Shown here one piece after another: positions 7,747 to 16,718 of a stretch of 64,000 nt of DNA. The stretch is taken from positions 1-64,000 of the forward strand of contig NZ_JBHGAP010000004.1 in NCBI RefSeq assembly GCF_042610495.1, read 5' to 3'. The position numbers were made by a program, and so were the translations under genes. The first letter of the stretch is position 1. Every line of letters begins with the position of its first letter. This DNA comes from RU20A sp042610495. GTDB taxonomy: Bacteria > Pseudomonadota > Alphaproteobacteria > Rhizobiales > Rhizobiaceae. The notes below the pieces were generated by a model that worked only from the letters and a program-made list of their open reading frames with translations, was not told where the DNA came from and did no database searches.

Positions 7747-9906
7747 TCAAGCGGCGTCCCTGGCCTTGCGCTCCAGGCGGCGACGATGCAGGACCGGCTC
7801 GGTGTAGCCGTTCGGCTGCTCGCGGCCCTTCAGCACGAGTTCGAGCGCGGCCTCAAAGGCGACCGAGTCTTCGAAATGACCCGCCATGGGGCGGTAGGCG
7901 GGGTCGCCGGCATTCTGGCCATCGACGACAGCGGCCATGCGCTTCATGGTCTCGACGATCTGTGCTTCCGTGACGATGCCGTGGTGCAGCCAGTTGGCCA
8001 TGTGCTGGGCGGAGATGCGCAGCGTGGCGCGGTCTTCCATCAGGCCGACATTGTTGATGTCGGGAACCTTGGAGCAGCCGACCCCCTGATCGATCCAGCG
8101 CACGACATAGCCGAGGATGCCCTGGGCATTGTTGTCGAGTTCGCGCTGGACTTCCTCCGGCGTCCAGTTCGGCCGCTCGGCGACCGGGACGGAGAGGATG
8201 TCGGCGAGTTTGGCGCGCGGGCGCTTCTTCAGATCCGCCTGGACGGCGGCGACGTTGATCGTGTGGTAGTGCGTGGCATGCAGCGTGGCGGCGGTCGGGG
8301 AGGGAACCCAGGCCGTGTTGGCACCCGCCTTGGGGTGGGCCACCTTCTGCTCCAGCATCGCCGCCATCAGGTCGGGCATGGCCCACATGCCCTTGCCGAT
8401 CTGGGCATGGCCGGACAGGCCGCATTCGAGGCCGATATCGACATTCCAGTTTTCATAGGCCGCGATCCAGGCCGCCTGCTTCATGTCGCCCTTGCGAATC
8501 ATCGGACCGGCTTCCATCGAGGTGTGGATCTCGTCGCCGGTGCGGTCGAGGAAGCCGGTGTTGATGAAGACGACGCGCGCGCGGGCTTGGCGAATGCATT
8601 CCTTGAGGTTGACCGTCGTGCGGCGCTCCTCGTCCATGATGCCCATCTTGATGGTGTTTTCGGCCATGCCGAGGGCCTGCTCTACGCGGGTGAAGATCTC
8701 GCAGGCGAAGGCGACCTCCTCCGGACCATGCATCTTCGGCTTGACGACATACATGGAGCCGGCACGCGAGTTCATCCGCCGGCCGTTCGGGCCGATGTCG
8801 TGCAGGGCGATCAACGCCGTCACCATGGCGTCCATGATGCCTTCCGGGACATCCTTGCCCGCGGCATCCTGAATGGCCGGATTGGTCATGAGATGTCCGA
8901 CATTGCGCACCAGCATCAGCGAGCGGCCCGGCAGGGTGACATCCCTGCCATCGGGGCCGGTGAGCGTCGGATCGCCGCTGAGCCTGCGGGTGAAGGTCTT
9001 TCCGTTCTTCGTGACCTCTTCCGTCAGGTCGCCCTTCATGAGGCCGAGCCAGTTGCGGTAGACGACGACCTTGTCCTCGGCATCGACGGCGGCGACGGAA
9101 TCCTCGCAGTCCATGATGGCGGTGATCGCCGATTCCAGCCCGACATCGGCGATGCCGGCCGGATCATCCTTGCCGATCAGGCTGTCGGGATCGATGAAGA
9201 CGAGCGTGTGCAGGCCATTGGTGCGGAAATAGAGGCGGTAGGCGGTGTCGCTTTCGCGCTTGAAGCCGACATATTGCGCGGGATCGGCAAGGCCGGTGCG
9301 GCCGGCGGCGGTATCGATGAAGAGCGCGCCATTCTCGAATTCGAAGCCCGTCGCATCGGCCCATTTGCCGCCGGCGAGCGGCAGGCTCCTGTCGAGGAAG
9401 GACTTTGCCCAGCCGACGACGCGGGCGCCGCGGGCGGTGTCGTATCCCTTCCCGGCCGGCAGATCGCCCAGCGCATCCGTGCCGTAGAGCGCATCGTAGA
9501 GCGAGCCCCAGCGGGCGTTGGCGGCATTCAGCGCATAGCGCGCATTCATGACGGGAACGACAAGCTGCGGACCGGCGATCGTGGCGATCTCGGCATCGAC
9601 ATTGCCGGTGGAGACGGTGAAATCAGGACCTTCCGGCAGCAGGTAGCCGATCTCCCGCAGGAAGGCCTCATAGGCCTTGAGGTCGTTCGGCGCGCCATTG
9701 TCGCGGTGCCAGGCGTCGATCCTGGCCTGCAGCGCATCGCGCCGGGCCAGGAGATCGCGGTTCTTCGGCGCGAGATCCGCGACAAGACGGCCAAAGGCTT
9801 CGAAATAGGCTTCGGGATCGACCCCCGTGCCCGGCAGCGCCTCCGAGACGAGGAAATCATGCAGCGCCGCGTCGAAACGCAGACCGTGTTTTTCGATGGT
9901 TGCCAT
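7747..9906 (-). CDS. glcB: Malate synthase G
   Basis: A 719-residue malate synthase of the monomeric G type (about 720 residues is usual). It condenses glyoxylate with acetyl-CoA to malate, the second step of the glyoxylate bypass and the route for glycolate/glyoxylate use. Diagnostic segments include RWGSLYDALYGTDA, IMDCEDSVAAVDAEDK (acidic active-site region), VFINTGFLDRTGDEIHTSME, HAQIGKGMWAMPD, WVPSPTAATLHATHYH and the C-terminal RWIDQGVGCSKVPD. The start ATG (9904-9906) follows a GGGAGTT-like ribosome site. The hydantoinase-like gene ends 102 bp upstream on the same strand. No isocitrate lyase gene is in the window. Confidence 0.97.
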   Translation of the reverse strand: MATIEKHGLRFDAALHDFLVSEALPGTGVDPEAYFEAFGRLVADLAPKNRDLLARRDALQARIDAWHRDNGAPNDLKAYEAFLREIGYLLPEGPDFTVSTGNVDAEIATIAGPQLVVPVMNARYALNAANARWGSLYDALYGTDALGDLPAGKGYDTARGARVVGWAKSFLDRSLPLAGGKWADATGFEFENGALFIDTAAGRTGLADPAQYVGFKRESDTAYRLYFRTNGLHTLVFIDPDSLIGKDDPAGIADVGLESAITAIMDCEDSVAAVDAEDKVVVYRNWLGLMKGDLTEEVTKNGKTFTRRLSGDPTLTGPDGRDVTLPGRSLMLVRNVGHLMTNPAIQDAAGKDVPEGIMDAMVTALIALHDIGPNGRRMNSRAGSMYVVKPKMHGPEEVAFACEIFTRVEQALGMAENTIKMGIMDEERRTTVNLKECIRQARARVVFINTGFLDRTGDEIHTSMEAGPMIRKGDMKQAAWIAAYENWNVDIGLECGLSGHAQIGKGMWAMPDLMAAMLEQKVAHPKAGANTAWVPSPTAATLHATHYHTINVAAVQADLKKRPRAKLADILSVPVAERPNWTPEEVQRELDNNAQGILGYVVRWIDQGVGCSKVPDINNVGLMEDRATLRISAQHMANWLHHGIVTEAQIVETMKRMAAVVDGQNAGDPAYRPMAGHFEDSVAFEAALELVLKGREQPNGYTEPVLHRRRLERKARDAA

Positions 9907-10008
9907 GGCGAACTCCCGAGCCAGAATGATGTGGCGCGGAGTGTGTCATGGATCGATGACCAGTCAACCGTGCGAAAATGCGAAAAATTATCTCCGCAAT
10001 GGAAACAA

Positions 10009-12012
10009 TCAGTCGCGGGCGGCCCGGGGCCGCCCACTGGCGGTCGCGATGAAGCGGGCCTCGACCAGTTTCGGGCGACCTTCGATTTCGGGCGCGTCGA
10101 TCTCTTCGAGAATATGCACCACCGGTTCCTCGGCGCCGTTGGCGATCGCGGCGGCGAGCGCCTTATGCTCCGCCAGCACGCGCGCGATGTCAAAGGCCTC
10201 ATCCTGGCGGCTGGCAACCCGGCTTTCGCCGCCGCCATTGATGACGAAGATCCCTTCTTCCGGCGCGGTCACGAAGACGGTGACGGAGACGCGCACCTGT
10301 CCGACAACCGCCCCGACGGCATTGGCAACGTCGGCTTCCGGAGGGATCGCCGATTCGGCGCCGAGTTCGGCGGCAATGGCGGGGTAGTAGACGGGGGCGG
10401 AGGCCCCAAGGCCAATCAGCGGGCGATCGAGCGCGATCGAGAAGCGCACGATGCCGGGCGTGCGGGCGAGCGCGCGTTCGATGGCCGGGGACTGCGCGGG
10501 ATCGACGCCGGAGACGCCGTCCTCGCCAAGACAGGAGGCGAGAATGACCTCGCAGGACTGGCGCGTCAGGCGCGCCGCGACGGCGCGGGCCAGTTCCTCC
10601 TCGCCTGCCGCGATCGGCTGGCCGCGACCATCCCTGATCCGGGCGAGAAGGCGGGCGCCAAGGCGGGCGGCATCGGCATCCCACTGGTCCTGACGTCCGA
10701 GCACATGCATGGCGTCGGATGGCGTGAAGCCAGCGATATGGACGAGACCCCGCGCCACGAGGCGATCGAGCGTCGCCCTTTGCGGCATGGTGGTCAGGAG
10801 TTCATCAAGCGGCAGCGGTGCGGTCCCGACCCGCGCATAGAGCCCCTGCTCCTGCGCGTTCAGCCCGGCCGCGACACTGTCCGGCAGACCAGTGCGCACG
10901 GCGAAGCGGCCGTCATGACGGCCGGGGAAGGTGGCCCTGATCTGTCGGTCGAGCACCTCGACCACCCCGCCGCCATGCTGGTGCGCCAGAAGACTGAGCG
11001 GCAGAAGCCGGCGCGGGCCGAGATCGATCCGCGCCGCAAGGCCACGGGCATCGATTCGCACTTCCGAATCACCGCCGAGCCCGAAGGTGCGCATGGCGAC
11101 CGCTTCGACCATGGTGCGGAAGCCGCCGACAATCGCGCCCTCGGCATCGAGCCGCGGCAGACCGGCGTCGAGAACGGCGACATCGGTGGTGGTTCCGCCG
11201 ATGTCGGAGACCACGGCATTGTCGAGGCCGGTGAGGTAGCGTGCCCCGACAAGGCTTGCGGCAGGGCCCGACAGGATCGTCTCGATGGGCCTCAGCCGCG
11301 CTTCGGCCGCCGCCATCAGCGCACCGTCGCCGCGCACCACCATCATCGGCGCGACGATGCCGCGGGCGGCCATGAAACCCTCGCAGGCCGCAATCAGCCG
11401 GTCGATCATCGAAACGAGACGGGCATTCAGCAGTGTCGTCAGCGCCCGGCGCGGCCCCCCGAGCTTCGAGGAGAGTTCATGACTGCAGGTAACCGGGCGG
11501 TGCGAGACCTCCCGGATACGCGCGCGCACCCTCTGCTCGTGAGCGGGATTTCGAACGGCGAAGTAGCCGGCAACCGCGAAGGAGGAGACGGTTTCCGCCA
11601 GAGCGGGCAGGGCGGCGTCAAGGGCGGCCATGTCGAGCGGTGTTTCGTGTCCATGCACATTGTGACCGCCGGCGATGAAGAGCACGGGATCGCTACCGAG
11701 CGCATCGGACAGACCGTCGCGCGCGAGATCTTCCGGGCCGAAGCCGATCATGATCAGGCCGGCACGCCCGCCCTGGCCTTCGACAAGCGCATTGGTGGCG
11801 AGCGTGGTGGAGAGCGACACGAGGCCGATGGCAGAGGGCGCGACCTGGGTGCTGGCCAGCACCGCATCCACCGCACCGGCAATGCCGACGGCGAGATCAT
11901 GGCGTGTGGTCAGCGCCTTGGCCTTGGCGATCACGCCGCGCGTTTCGCTGAAGAGCACGGCATCGGTATAGGTGCCGCCGGTATCGATGCCGAGAAGAAG
12001 CTGTTCGGTCAC
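10009..12012 (-). CDS. Hydantoinase/oxoprolinase family protein (HyuA-like subunit)
   Basis: A 667-residue protein of the hydantoinase A/oxoprolinase family, which uses an actin/hexokinase-like ATPase fold to open cyclic amides or carboxylate small ketones (5-oxoproline, hydantoins, acetone, acetophenone). The N terminus has the family phosphate-1 motif LLGIDTGGTYTDAVLF. SLSTTLATNALVEGQG and SGPAASLVGARYLTG follow, then the second phosphate loop DIGGTTTDVAVL. It is somewhat shorter than typical HyuA and differs in the C-terminal half. The usual partner HyuB is not adjacent in this window: the neighbours are glcB (same strand, downstream) and a divergent secreted-protein gene. The substrate is therefore unknown; a stand-alone HyuA-type hydrolase is the cautious call. 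Confidence 0.85.
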   Translation of the reverse strand: MTEQLLLGIDTGGTYTDAVLFSETRGVIAKAKALTTRHDLAVGIAGAVDAVLASTQVAPSAIGLVSLSTTLATNALVEGQGGRAGLIMIGFGPEDLARDGLSDALGSDPVLFIAGGHNVHGHETPLDMAALDAALPALAETVSSFAVAGYFAVRNPAHEQRVRARIREVSHRPVTCSHELSSKLGGPRRALTTLLNARLVSMIDRLIAACEGFMAARGIVAPMMVVRGDGALMAAAEARLRPIETILSGPAASLVGARYLTGLDNAVVSDIGGTTTDVAVLDAGLPRLDAEGAIVGGFRTMVEAVAMRTFGLGGDSEVRIDARGLAARIDLGPRRLLPLSLLAHQHGGGVVEVLDRQIRATFPGRHDGRFAVRTGLPDSVAAGLNAQEQGLYARVGTAPLPLDELLTTMPQRATLDRLVARGLVHIAGFTPSDAMHVLGRQDQWDADAARLGARLLARIRDGRGQPIAAGEEELARAVAARLTRQSCEVILASCLGEDGVSGVDPAQSPAIERALARTPGIVRFSIALDRPLIGLGASAPVYYPAIAAELGAESAIPPEADVANAVGAVVGQVRVSVTVFVTAPEEGIFVINGGGESRVASRQDEAFDIARVLAEHKALAAAIANGAEEPVVHILEEIDAPEIEGRPKLVEARFIATASGRPRAARD

Positions 12013-12163
12013 GTCTCAGTCCACTGGAGCGCCGGCCGCTTTGGAGCCGGGAACGCGAAGATCGGTCCGGCTTTCTGCCGGTCACCGCCGGTGATATGAC
12101 AGGACCCGAGGAAATGCCATGGCCGGCTGCGGCGTTCGCGTGTCGATTTTCAAGGAGAAGCCC

Positions 12164-12766
12164 ATGCCCCGTCATCATCTTGGCTGGATCGCGGTCGCCG
12201 CATGCCTGCTGGCCCCCACAGTCTTCGCGCAGGAAAGCGACGAGGAAGAATACAAGGTTCAGCTGCCGGATGTCTCGATCTACAAGGCGATGCTGGATGC
12301 CAACAAGACGACAGGCTGGGTGCAGTTCCGGAATTTCTCCGGCAAGCAACTCGTCTATTTTACTCCATTGCAGACGATGCATTGCAGGCTGTCGGAAATC
12401 CGCTACTCGATCAACTCCGATGCGCTGGACAAACGATTTCCGCTCGGGAAATGCAATCCGCACATTCCTTTCTCCATTCCGGAAACCGATACGGTCGATT
12501 ACGTCTACACCTCTTTTCCGGCGGGCAGCGTGGAGACGATTGCGGTGCAGGCGGTCTGGGATGACGGTGCTGGCAGCGAGATCGTGATCTACAAGCCCTG
12601 CGAGGGCGTGGGCGAGGCGACCTGCGCGCAGATCAAGACGATCAAGAAGCCGAAGCGGCCGACGGCCGAACCCGGTGCCGCCGCCTCTCCGGTCGATGCC
12701 GTGAATGGCGGCACCGGTGGCCGTGTCACGGCCGGGCCGTCACCTGCAGGAACAGGCCGCCCCTAG
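12164..12766 (+). CDS. Small secreted protein of unknown function
   Basis: A 200-residue protein that I do not recognise. The first 22 residues form a clear Sec signal peptide (hydrophobic AVAACLLAPTVFA, cleavage after FAQ/E). The mature part opens with a run of acidic residues, then a compact domain with four cysteines (MHCRL, KCNPHIPF, KPCEGV, ATCAQI) that could form two disulfides. The tail after about residue 165 is rich in Lys, Pro and Ala (KTIKKPKRPTAEPGAAA) and looks disordered. The ATG at 12164 is preceded by CAAGGAGAAG at ideal spacing, which decides the start. The 3' end overlaps the convergent P450 gene by 41 bp. Periplasmic location is inferred. Confidence 0.75.
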   Translation: MPRHHLGWIAVAACLLAPTVFAQESDEEEYKVQLPDVSIYKAMLDANKTTGWVQFRNFSGKQLVYFTPLQTMHCRLSEIRYSINSDALDKRFPLGKCNPHIPFSIPETDTVDYVYTSFPAGSVETIAVQAVWDDGAGSEIVIYKPCEGVGEATCAQIKTIKKPKRPTAEPGAAASPVDAVNGGTGGRVTAGPSPAGTGRP

Positions 12767-14153
12767 GCTGCGTCGTCAGCCGCTGCACCGGCCAGGCTTC
12801 CGTTTTCGGCGAGAGATCGAAGCGGAAGCGGTGCATGAGCACGGCAAGCGCGATGACGGCCTCCTGCAAGGCGAAGGTGGCGCCGATGCAGATGCGCGGG
12901 CCCGCGCCGAAGGGCAGGTACTGGAAGCGGTGAATGCGCTCGCGGTTCTCCGGCAGGAAGCGCTCGGGACGAAAGACGCGGGGCTCATCCCACAAAAGCG
13001 CGTGCCGGTGCAGTGTCCAGGGCATGATCAGCACGTTGACGCCCGCATCGATCTCCACAACCTCGCCATCGGGCGAGACCCAGCGATCGGCGGCAATGGC
13101 GGCGCGATTGATCGATGGTGCCGGCGGGTAGAGCCGCAGGGCCTCCTCGAAGGCGGCCCGCGTAATGGGCATGCGCTCCAGCCAGGTGACCGGGGCAGCG
13201 CTTTCGGCGAGCACGCCGTCGATCTCGGCCTCCATGCGGTCGCGATAGGCGGGCGTGTTGGCAAGGCAGTAGAGTGTCCAGGCAAGGGCCCGCGCGGTGG
13301 TTTCGTGACCCGCGCCGATGAAGGTCAGGATATTGTCGGCGATCTCCTCGCGGGACAGGCCCTGCGGCCCCTCCTGCTGCATCAGGAAGGTCAGGAAATC
13401 CTGCGGCGCGCCGGCCGGATCATCGCGCAGGCGCCTGCGGCGCATCTCCATCGTGTCCTCGACGATCCCCTGGAAGCGCTTCATGACGCGCTTACCGCCG
13501 ATGCGGGTGAAACGCGGCACCCAGGCGGGTGCCAGGAGCACATCCATGGGATCGACGCGCCCCATGCGGTGCAGCAGTTCCTCGATCGCGTCTGCAAAGC
13601 CGTCTGTCTCGGTGGCAATTTCGCCCGAAAAGAGGGTTTCGGAGAGGATTTCATAGGTGAGAACCGTCATGTCCTCGGCGATATTGACCTCGAGCGGCCC
13701 GCGTTTGGCGTCTTCGTAGCGCGCCAGAAAGTTCTCGCTGCGCTCCAGCATCTGGTCGGCGAAGCCATGGGCGTGGCGCGGCGCGAAGATCGGCGCCATG
13801 GCCTTGCGCGATCGCTTCCAGACCTCGCCTTCCGCCGTCAGCAGGCCATCACGAAGGATGGGCCGGAGGATCAGCCGGCGGACGGCCGACATTTCGTAAT
13901 TGGCGACGTTTTCGACCAGAATGTAGCGGATCAGGCCGGGATCGTTCACGATGATCGTGCGCTGGGTGACGAAGCGGGTGTGGATCCAGGGCAGGGTGTA
14001 GGAGGCTTCACCCCACAGTTCCAGGGGGTTTCGCCAGACCGTGCGCAGGATCTCGATGGACGACGGCGGAACGGTGCGCGGAACGGGTGCGGGCGGCTCG
14101 AAGGAAAGGCCGGCGGCGTTCGGTGCGGTGCTGGTCATTGCCATGCTGTTCAA
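12726..14153 (-). CDS. Cytochrome P450
   Basis: A 475-residue heme-thiolate monooxygenase. The oxygen-activating I-helix motif AGHETTARAL is present, as are the K-helix ExxR (EEALRLYPPAP) and the PERF region (FRPERFLPEN). The heme-binding loop is FGAGPRICIGATFAL, with the axial cysteine in RICIG. There is no N-terminal membrane anchor, so it is probably soluble and relies on separate redox partners, none of which lie nearby. General resemblance is to the CYP4/CYP102-like fatty-acid or alkane hydroxylase clan, but the substrate cannot be told. Two in-frame ATGs occur close to the start (MNSMAM). It lies 44 bp upstream of nothing co-directional; the DUF1402 gene precedes it on the same strand. 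Confidence 0.93.
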   Translation of the reverse strand: MNSMAMTSTAPNAAGLSFEPPAPVPRTVPPSSIEILRTVWRNPLELWGEASYTLPWIHTRFVTQRTIIVNDPGLIRYILVENVANYEMSAVRRLILRPILRDGLLTAEGEVWKRSRKAMAPIFAPRHAHGFADQMLERSENFLARYEDAKRGPLEVNIAEDMTVLTYEILSETLFSGEIATETDGFADAIEELLHRMGRVDPMDVLLAPAWVPRFTRIGGKRVMKRFQGIVEDTMEMRRRRLRDDPAGAPQDFLTFLMQQEGPQGLSREEIADNILTFIGAGHETTARALAWTLYCLANTPAYRDRMEAEIDGVLAESAAPVTWLERMPITRAAFEEALRLYPPAPSINRAAIAADRWVSPDGEVVEIDAGVNVLIMPWTLHRHALLWDEPRVFRPERFLPENRERIHRFQYLPFGAGPRICIGATFALQEAVIALAVLMHRFRFDLSPKTEAWPVQRLTTQPRGGLFLQVTARP

Positions 14154-14197
14154 GGGCGCTTCTCTTTCCTGCCTTTGGCGCCCTGTCTGACCGGGTC

Positions 14198-15154
14198 TCA
14201 GAGGAGCGCGCGAAGCTCCCGGATGCGGTCATTGACGAGCCAGCCGTAATAATTCTCTTCCGGCCATGCCGGGCTTGCAGCACCGCGATTGCGCGCGGCA
14301 AGCGCTGCGGCGCGCTGGTCAGGATTGCCGATATTGTAGAGCGTCGCCGTGATCCCGGGATTGCCGGAAATGTCCATGTGCGCAATGCGTCTGTACGCAT
14401 CAATGGAACGCCGGATCGACGCCGCCATGTAGGCCAGCGAAATATCGGGATCCATGATCGCGTTGTAGACGTCGGCTGCGTCGTTCTCATCAAGGCGCGG
14501 ATAGCCGGAGACACGCGCCACATCGTCGGTCATCATCAGAGCGGTCAGCGGATTGATCTGGCCCAGTCCGAAGGTTTGACCAGCAAAGAACGGCTGAAAG
14601 AAGACAGCGCTGAACCGGTTGTCCGGGAAGGACTTGCCGCCCACCACGCGACCGCGGAACGTCGTCTCCCAGATACGTTCGCGGCAGCTCCAGAGGAGAT
14701 AGGAGCCTTTCGCACGGTCGCAATCGGCAAACTGCGGACGATCGACGAATTCGTCGATCTTCTCGCCGTCATAGTCGAAGCGGAAGCTGTCGCCGGCATA
14801 GGCGGCCGCCTTCACGTAGTAGGACTGAAGGCGGTCATAGGCATCCACATTGTAGGTGTGCTCGCCCACGATGGCGCCGATGATGTGGATCGGGTCGATG
14901 CCGTAGGCACTGGCCGTGGACTTGATCTTCGACATCAGCCGCTTGTCGTTGGCAAGGAGGTCGTGGACCTTGTCGTACTTCGCATCGAAGGTCGTGCGGC
15001 CGGCCTTGGTTCGGCGCGTCGAAGCACCGGGAATGGCTGGCTGCTCCACATTGCGGTTTCCATCCGGAACCTTCAGCACACCTTCGGCGGCAGCGCCAAA
15101 GGGCAGGAGGCAGACGACAGCGACGGCAATGGCAGCCTTGATGCGATGAAACAT
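14198..15154 (-). CDS. DUF1402 family periplasmic protein
   Basis: A 318-residue exported protein matching the DUF1402 family of Rhizobiales. A Sec signal peptide covers residues 1-22 (AVAVVCLLPFGAAA/E). The mature region contains IHIIGAIVGEHTYNVDAYDRLQ and QTFGLGQINPLTALMM, the latter recalling lysozyme/lytic-transglycosylase folds (a glutamate in IVGEHTYN plus GxGQxNPLTAL). A wall-degrading activity is plausible but unproven. The ATG at 15154 is preceded by CGGGAAGATC and begins the signal peptide, so the longer open frame upstream is not used. It is on the same strand as hslU (upstream, separated by a strong hairpin) and the P450 gene (44 bp downstream). Confidence 0.82.
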   Translation of the reverse strand: MFHRIKAAIAVAVVCLLPFGAAAEGVLKVPDGNRNVEQPAIPGASTRRTKAGRTTFDAKYDKVHDLLANDKRLMSKIKSTASAYGIDPIHIIGAIVGEHTYNVDAYDRLQSYYVKAAAYAGDSFRFDYDGEKIDEFVDRPQFADCDRAKGSYLLWSCRERIWETTFRGRVVGGKSFPDNRFSAVFFQPFFAGQTFGLGQINPLTALMMTDDVARVSGYPRLDENDAADVYNAIMDPDISLAYMAASIRRSIDAYRRIAHMDISGNPGITATLYNIGNPDQRAAALAARNRGAASPAWPEENYYGWLVNDRIRELRALL

Positions 15155-15283
15155 GATCTTCCCGTGACCAGTCTGGATGTCTGATGCATCCCCGCACCTC
15201 GCCGCGTTTTCGAGCGCGATGCAATCATGCGGCGGGAGGTAGAGCCAAATTCCGGCAAAGTCGAGGAAGGCCCCGTTAAGAAT

Positions 15284-15323
15284 TCCGTGACCGGCGGCGT
15301 TTTGGCCGCCGCCGGTCACGGAA
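15284..15323 (-). terminator. Long perfect hairpin after hslU
   Basis: TTCCGTGACCGGCGGCG is followed by a loop of about 6-7 bases and its exact 17-bp complement, just after the hslU stop. On the minus strand the trailing T run is poor, so it may act as a 3' stabiliser or a partial terminator before the DUF1402 gene. Confidence 0.7.
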
Positions 15324-15326
15324 ATG

Positions 15327-16634
15327 TCACAGGATGAAGCGCGACAGATCGGTGTTGGCGGCGAGATCGCCGACATGCGCCTTCACATAGGCCGCGTCGA
15401 TCGTCACTGTCTGGCCCGGCTGGTCCGGGGCAACGAAGGAGATTTCGTCCAGCACCCGCTCCATCACCGTCTGCAGACGCCGGGCGCCGATATTCTCGAC
15501 ATTGGCATTCAACTGCACGGCGACGGCCGCAAGCTCGTCGATCGCATCATCGGTGAAGTCGAGCGTGACTTCCTCGGTTTCCAGAAGCGCCTTGTACTGG
15601 CGGATGAGGCTTGCCTCGGTTTCCGTCAGGATGCGGCGGAAATCGTCCTTGGTGAGAGCCTTCAGCTCGACGCGGATCGGCAGGCGGCCCTGAAGTTCCG
15701 GCAGCAGGTCCGAAGGCTTCGAGACATGGAATGCGCCCGATGCGATGAAGAGGATGTGATCGGTCTTCACCGGTCCGTATTTCGTCGCGACCGTTGTGCC
15801 TTCGACGAGCGGCAGCAGGTCGCGCTGCACGCCTTCACGTGAAACACCGGCACCGACACCCCCGTCGCGGGCGGCGATCTTGTCGATCTCGTCCAGGAAG
15901 ACGATGCCGTCGTCTTCGGCAGCGCGCACGGCTTCGCGCTGGATCTGCTCATTGTCGAGCAGCTTGTCGGACTCGTCGTTGATGAGTACCTGATAGCTCT
16001 CCTTCACGGTGGTCCGCACCTTTCTGGTGCGACCGCCCATGGCCTTGCCGAACATTTCCGAGAGGTTCAGGATGCCGATATTCGCGCCGGGCATGCCGGG
16101 GATCTCGAAACCGCCGGCGGGCGAAGCGTTTTCCGCTACCTCGACGTCGATTTCCTTGTCGTCCAGCTCGTTGGCGCGCAGCTTTTTGCGGAAGCTTTCA
16201 CGCGTTGCCGGGGATGCGGCCGCACCGACCAACGCGTCGAGCACGCGCTCCTCGGCATTCTGGTGCGCCTTCGCCTTCACCTCGGCGCGCTTCTTCTCGC
16301 GCACGAGGCCGATGCCGACCTCGACGAGATCGCGCACGATCTGTTCCACGTCACGACCGACATAGCCGACTTCGGTGAACTTGGTCGCCTCGACCTTGAT
16401 GAAGGGGGCGCCGGCAAGCTTGGCAAGGCGCCGGGAAATCTCGGTCTTGCCCACACCGGTCGGGCCGATCATCAGGATGTTCTTCGGCATCACCTCATCG
16501 CGCAGGCTGTCGTCCAGCTGCTGGCGGCGCCAGCGATTGCGCAAGGCAATCGCGACCGCGCGCTTGGCATCCTTCTGGCCGATGATGAAACGGTCCAGCT
16601 CGGACACGATCTCGCGGGGGGAAAAATTGCTCAT
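15327..16634 (-). CDS. hslU: ATPase subunit HslU (ClpY) of the HslUV protease
   Basis: A 435-residue AAA+ unfoldase that feeds proteins into the HslV peptidase. Motifs: the substrate/pore region and IIGQKDAKRAVAIALRNRWRR near the N terminus, Walker A GPTGVGKTE, Walker B IVFLDEIDK, sensor SGAFHVSKPSDLLPELQGR, and the conserved C-terminal RFIL tail that inserts into HslV to activate it. The start at 16634 follows AAGGAACGAG. It lies 84 bp downstream of hslV on the same strand, the usual VU order. A parS-like site sits inside the gene at 15831-15846. Confidence 0.98.
   Translation of the reverse strand: MSNFSPREIVSELDRFIIGQKDAKRAVAIALRNRWRRQQLDDSLRDEVMPKNILMIGPTGVGKTEISRRLAKLAGAPFIKVEATKFTEVGYVGRDVEQIVRDLVEVGIGLVREKKRAEVKAKAHQNAEERVLDALVGAAASPATRESFRKKLRANELDDKEIDVEVAENASPAGGFEIPGMPGANIGILNLSEMFGKAMGGRTRKVRTTVKESYQVLINDESDKLLDNEQIQREAVRAAEDDGIVFLDEIDKIAARDGGVGAGVSREGVQRDLLPLVEGTTVATKYGPVKTDHILFIASGAFHVSKPSDLLPELQGRLPIRVELKALTKDDFRRILTETEASLIRQYKALLETEEVTLDFTDDAIDELAAVAVQLNANVENIGARRLQTVMERVLDEISFVAPDQPGQTVTIDAAYVKAHVGDLAANTDLSRFIL
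15831..15846. other. parS-like ParB-binding site (13/16)
   Basis: The sequence gccTTCACGTGAAACA matches TGTTNCACGTGAAACA except at positions 1-3. The inner palindrome TTCACGTGAA is exact. It lies within hslU. Confidence 0.5.
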
Positions 16635-16718
16635 CTCGTTCCTTTCGTCACCATCGGACCCACCTCTCAAAGGCTGGCATCCGATGGCAGAACTCTTATT
16701 CGTCGTCCCGCCGCGCCC

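Noticed and set aside
7639..12099. A 1486-codon open frame antisense to glcB and the hydantoinase-like gene
   Set aside because: GC-rich third positions keep antisense frames open. The product has no recognisable domain and the opposite strand encodes two clear enzymes.
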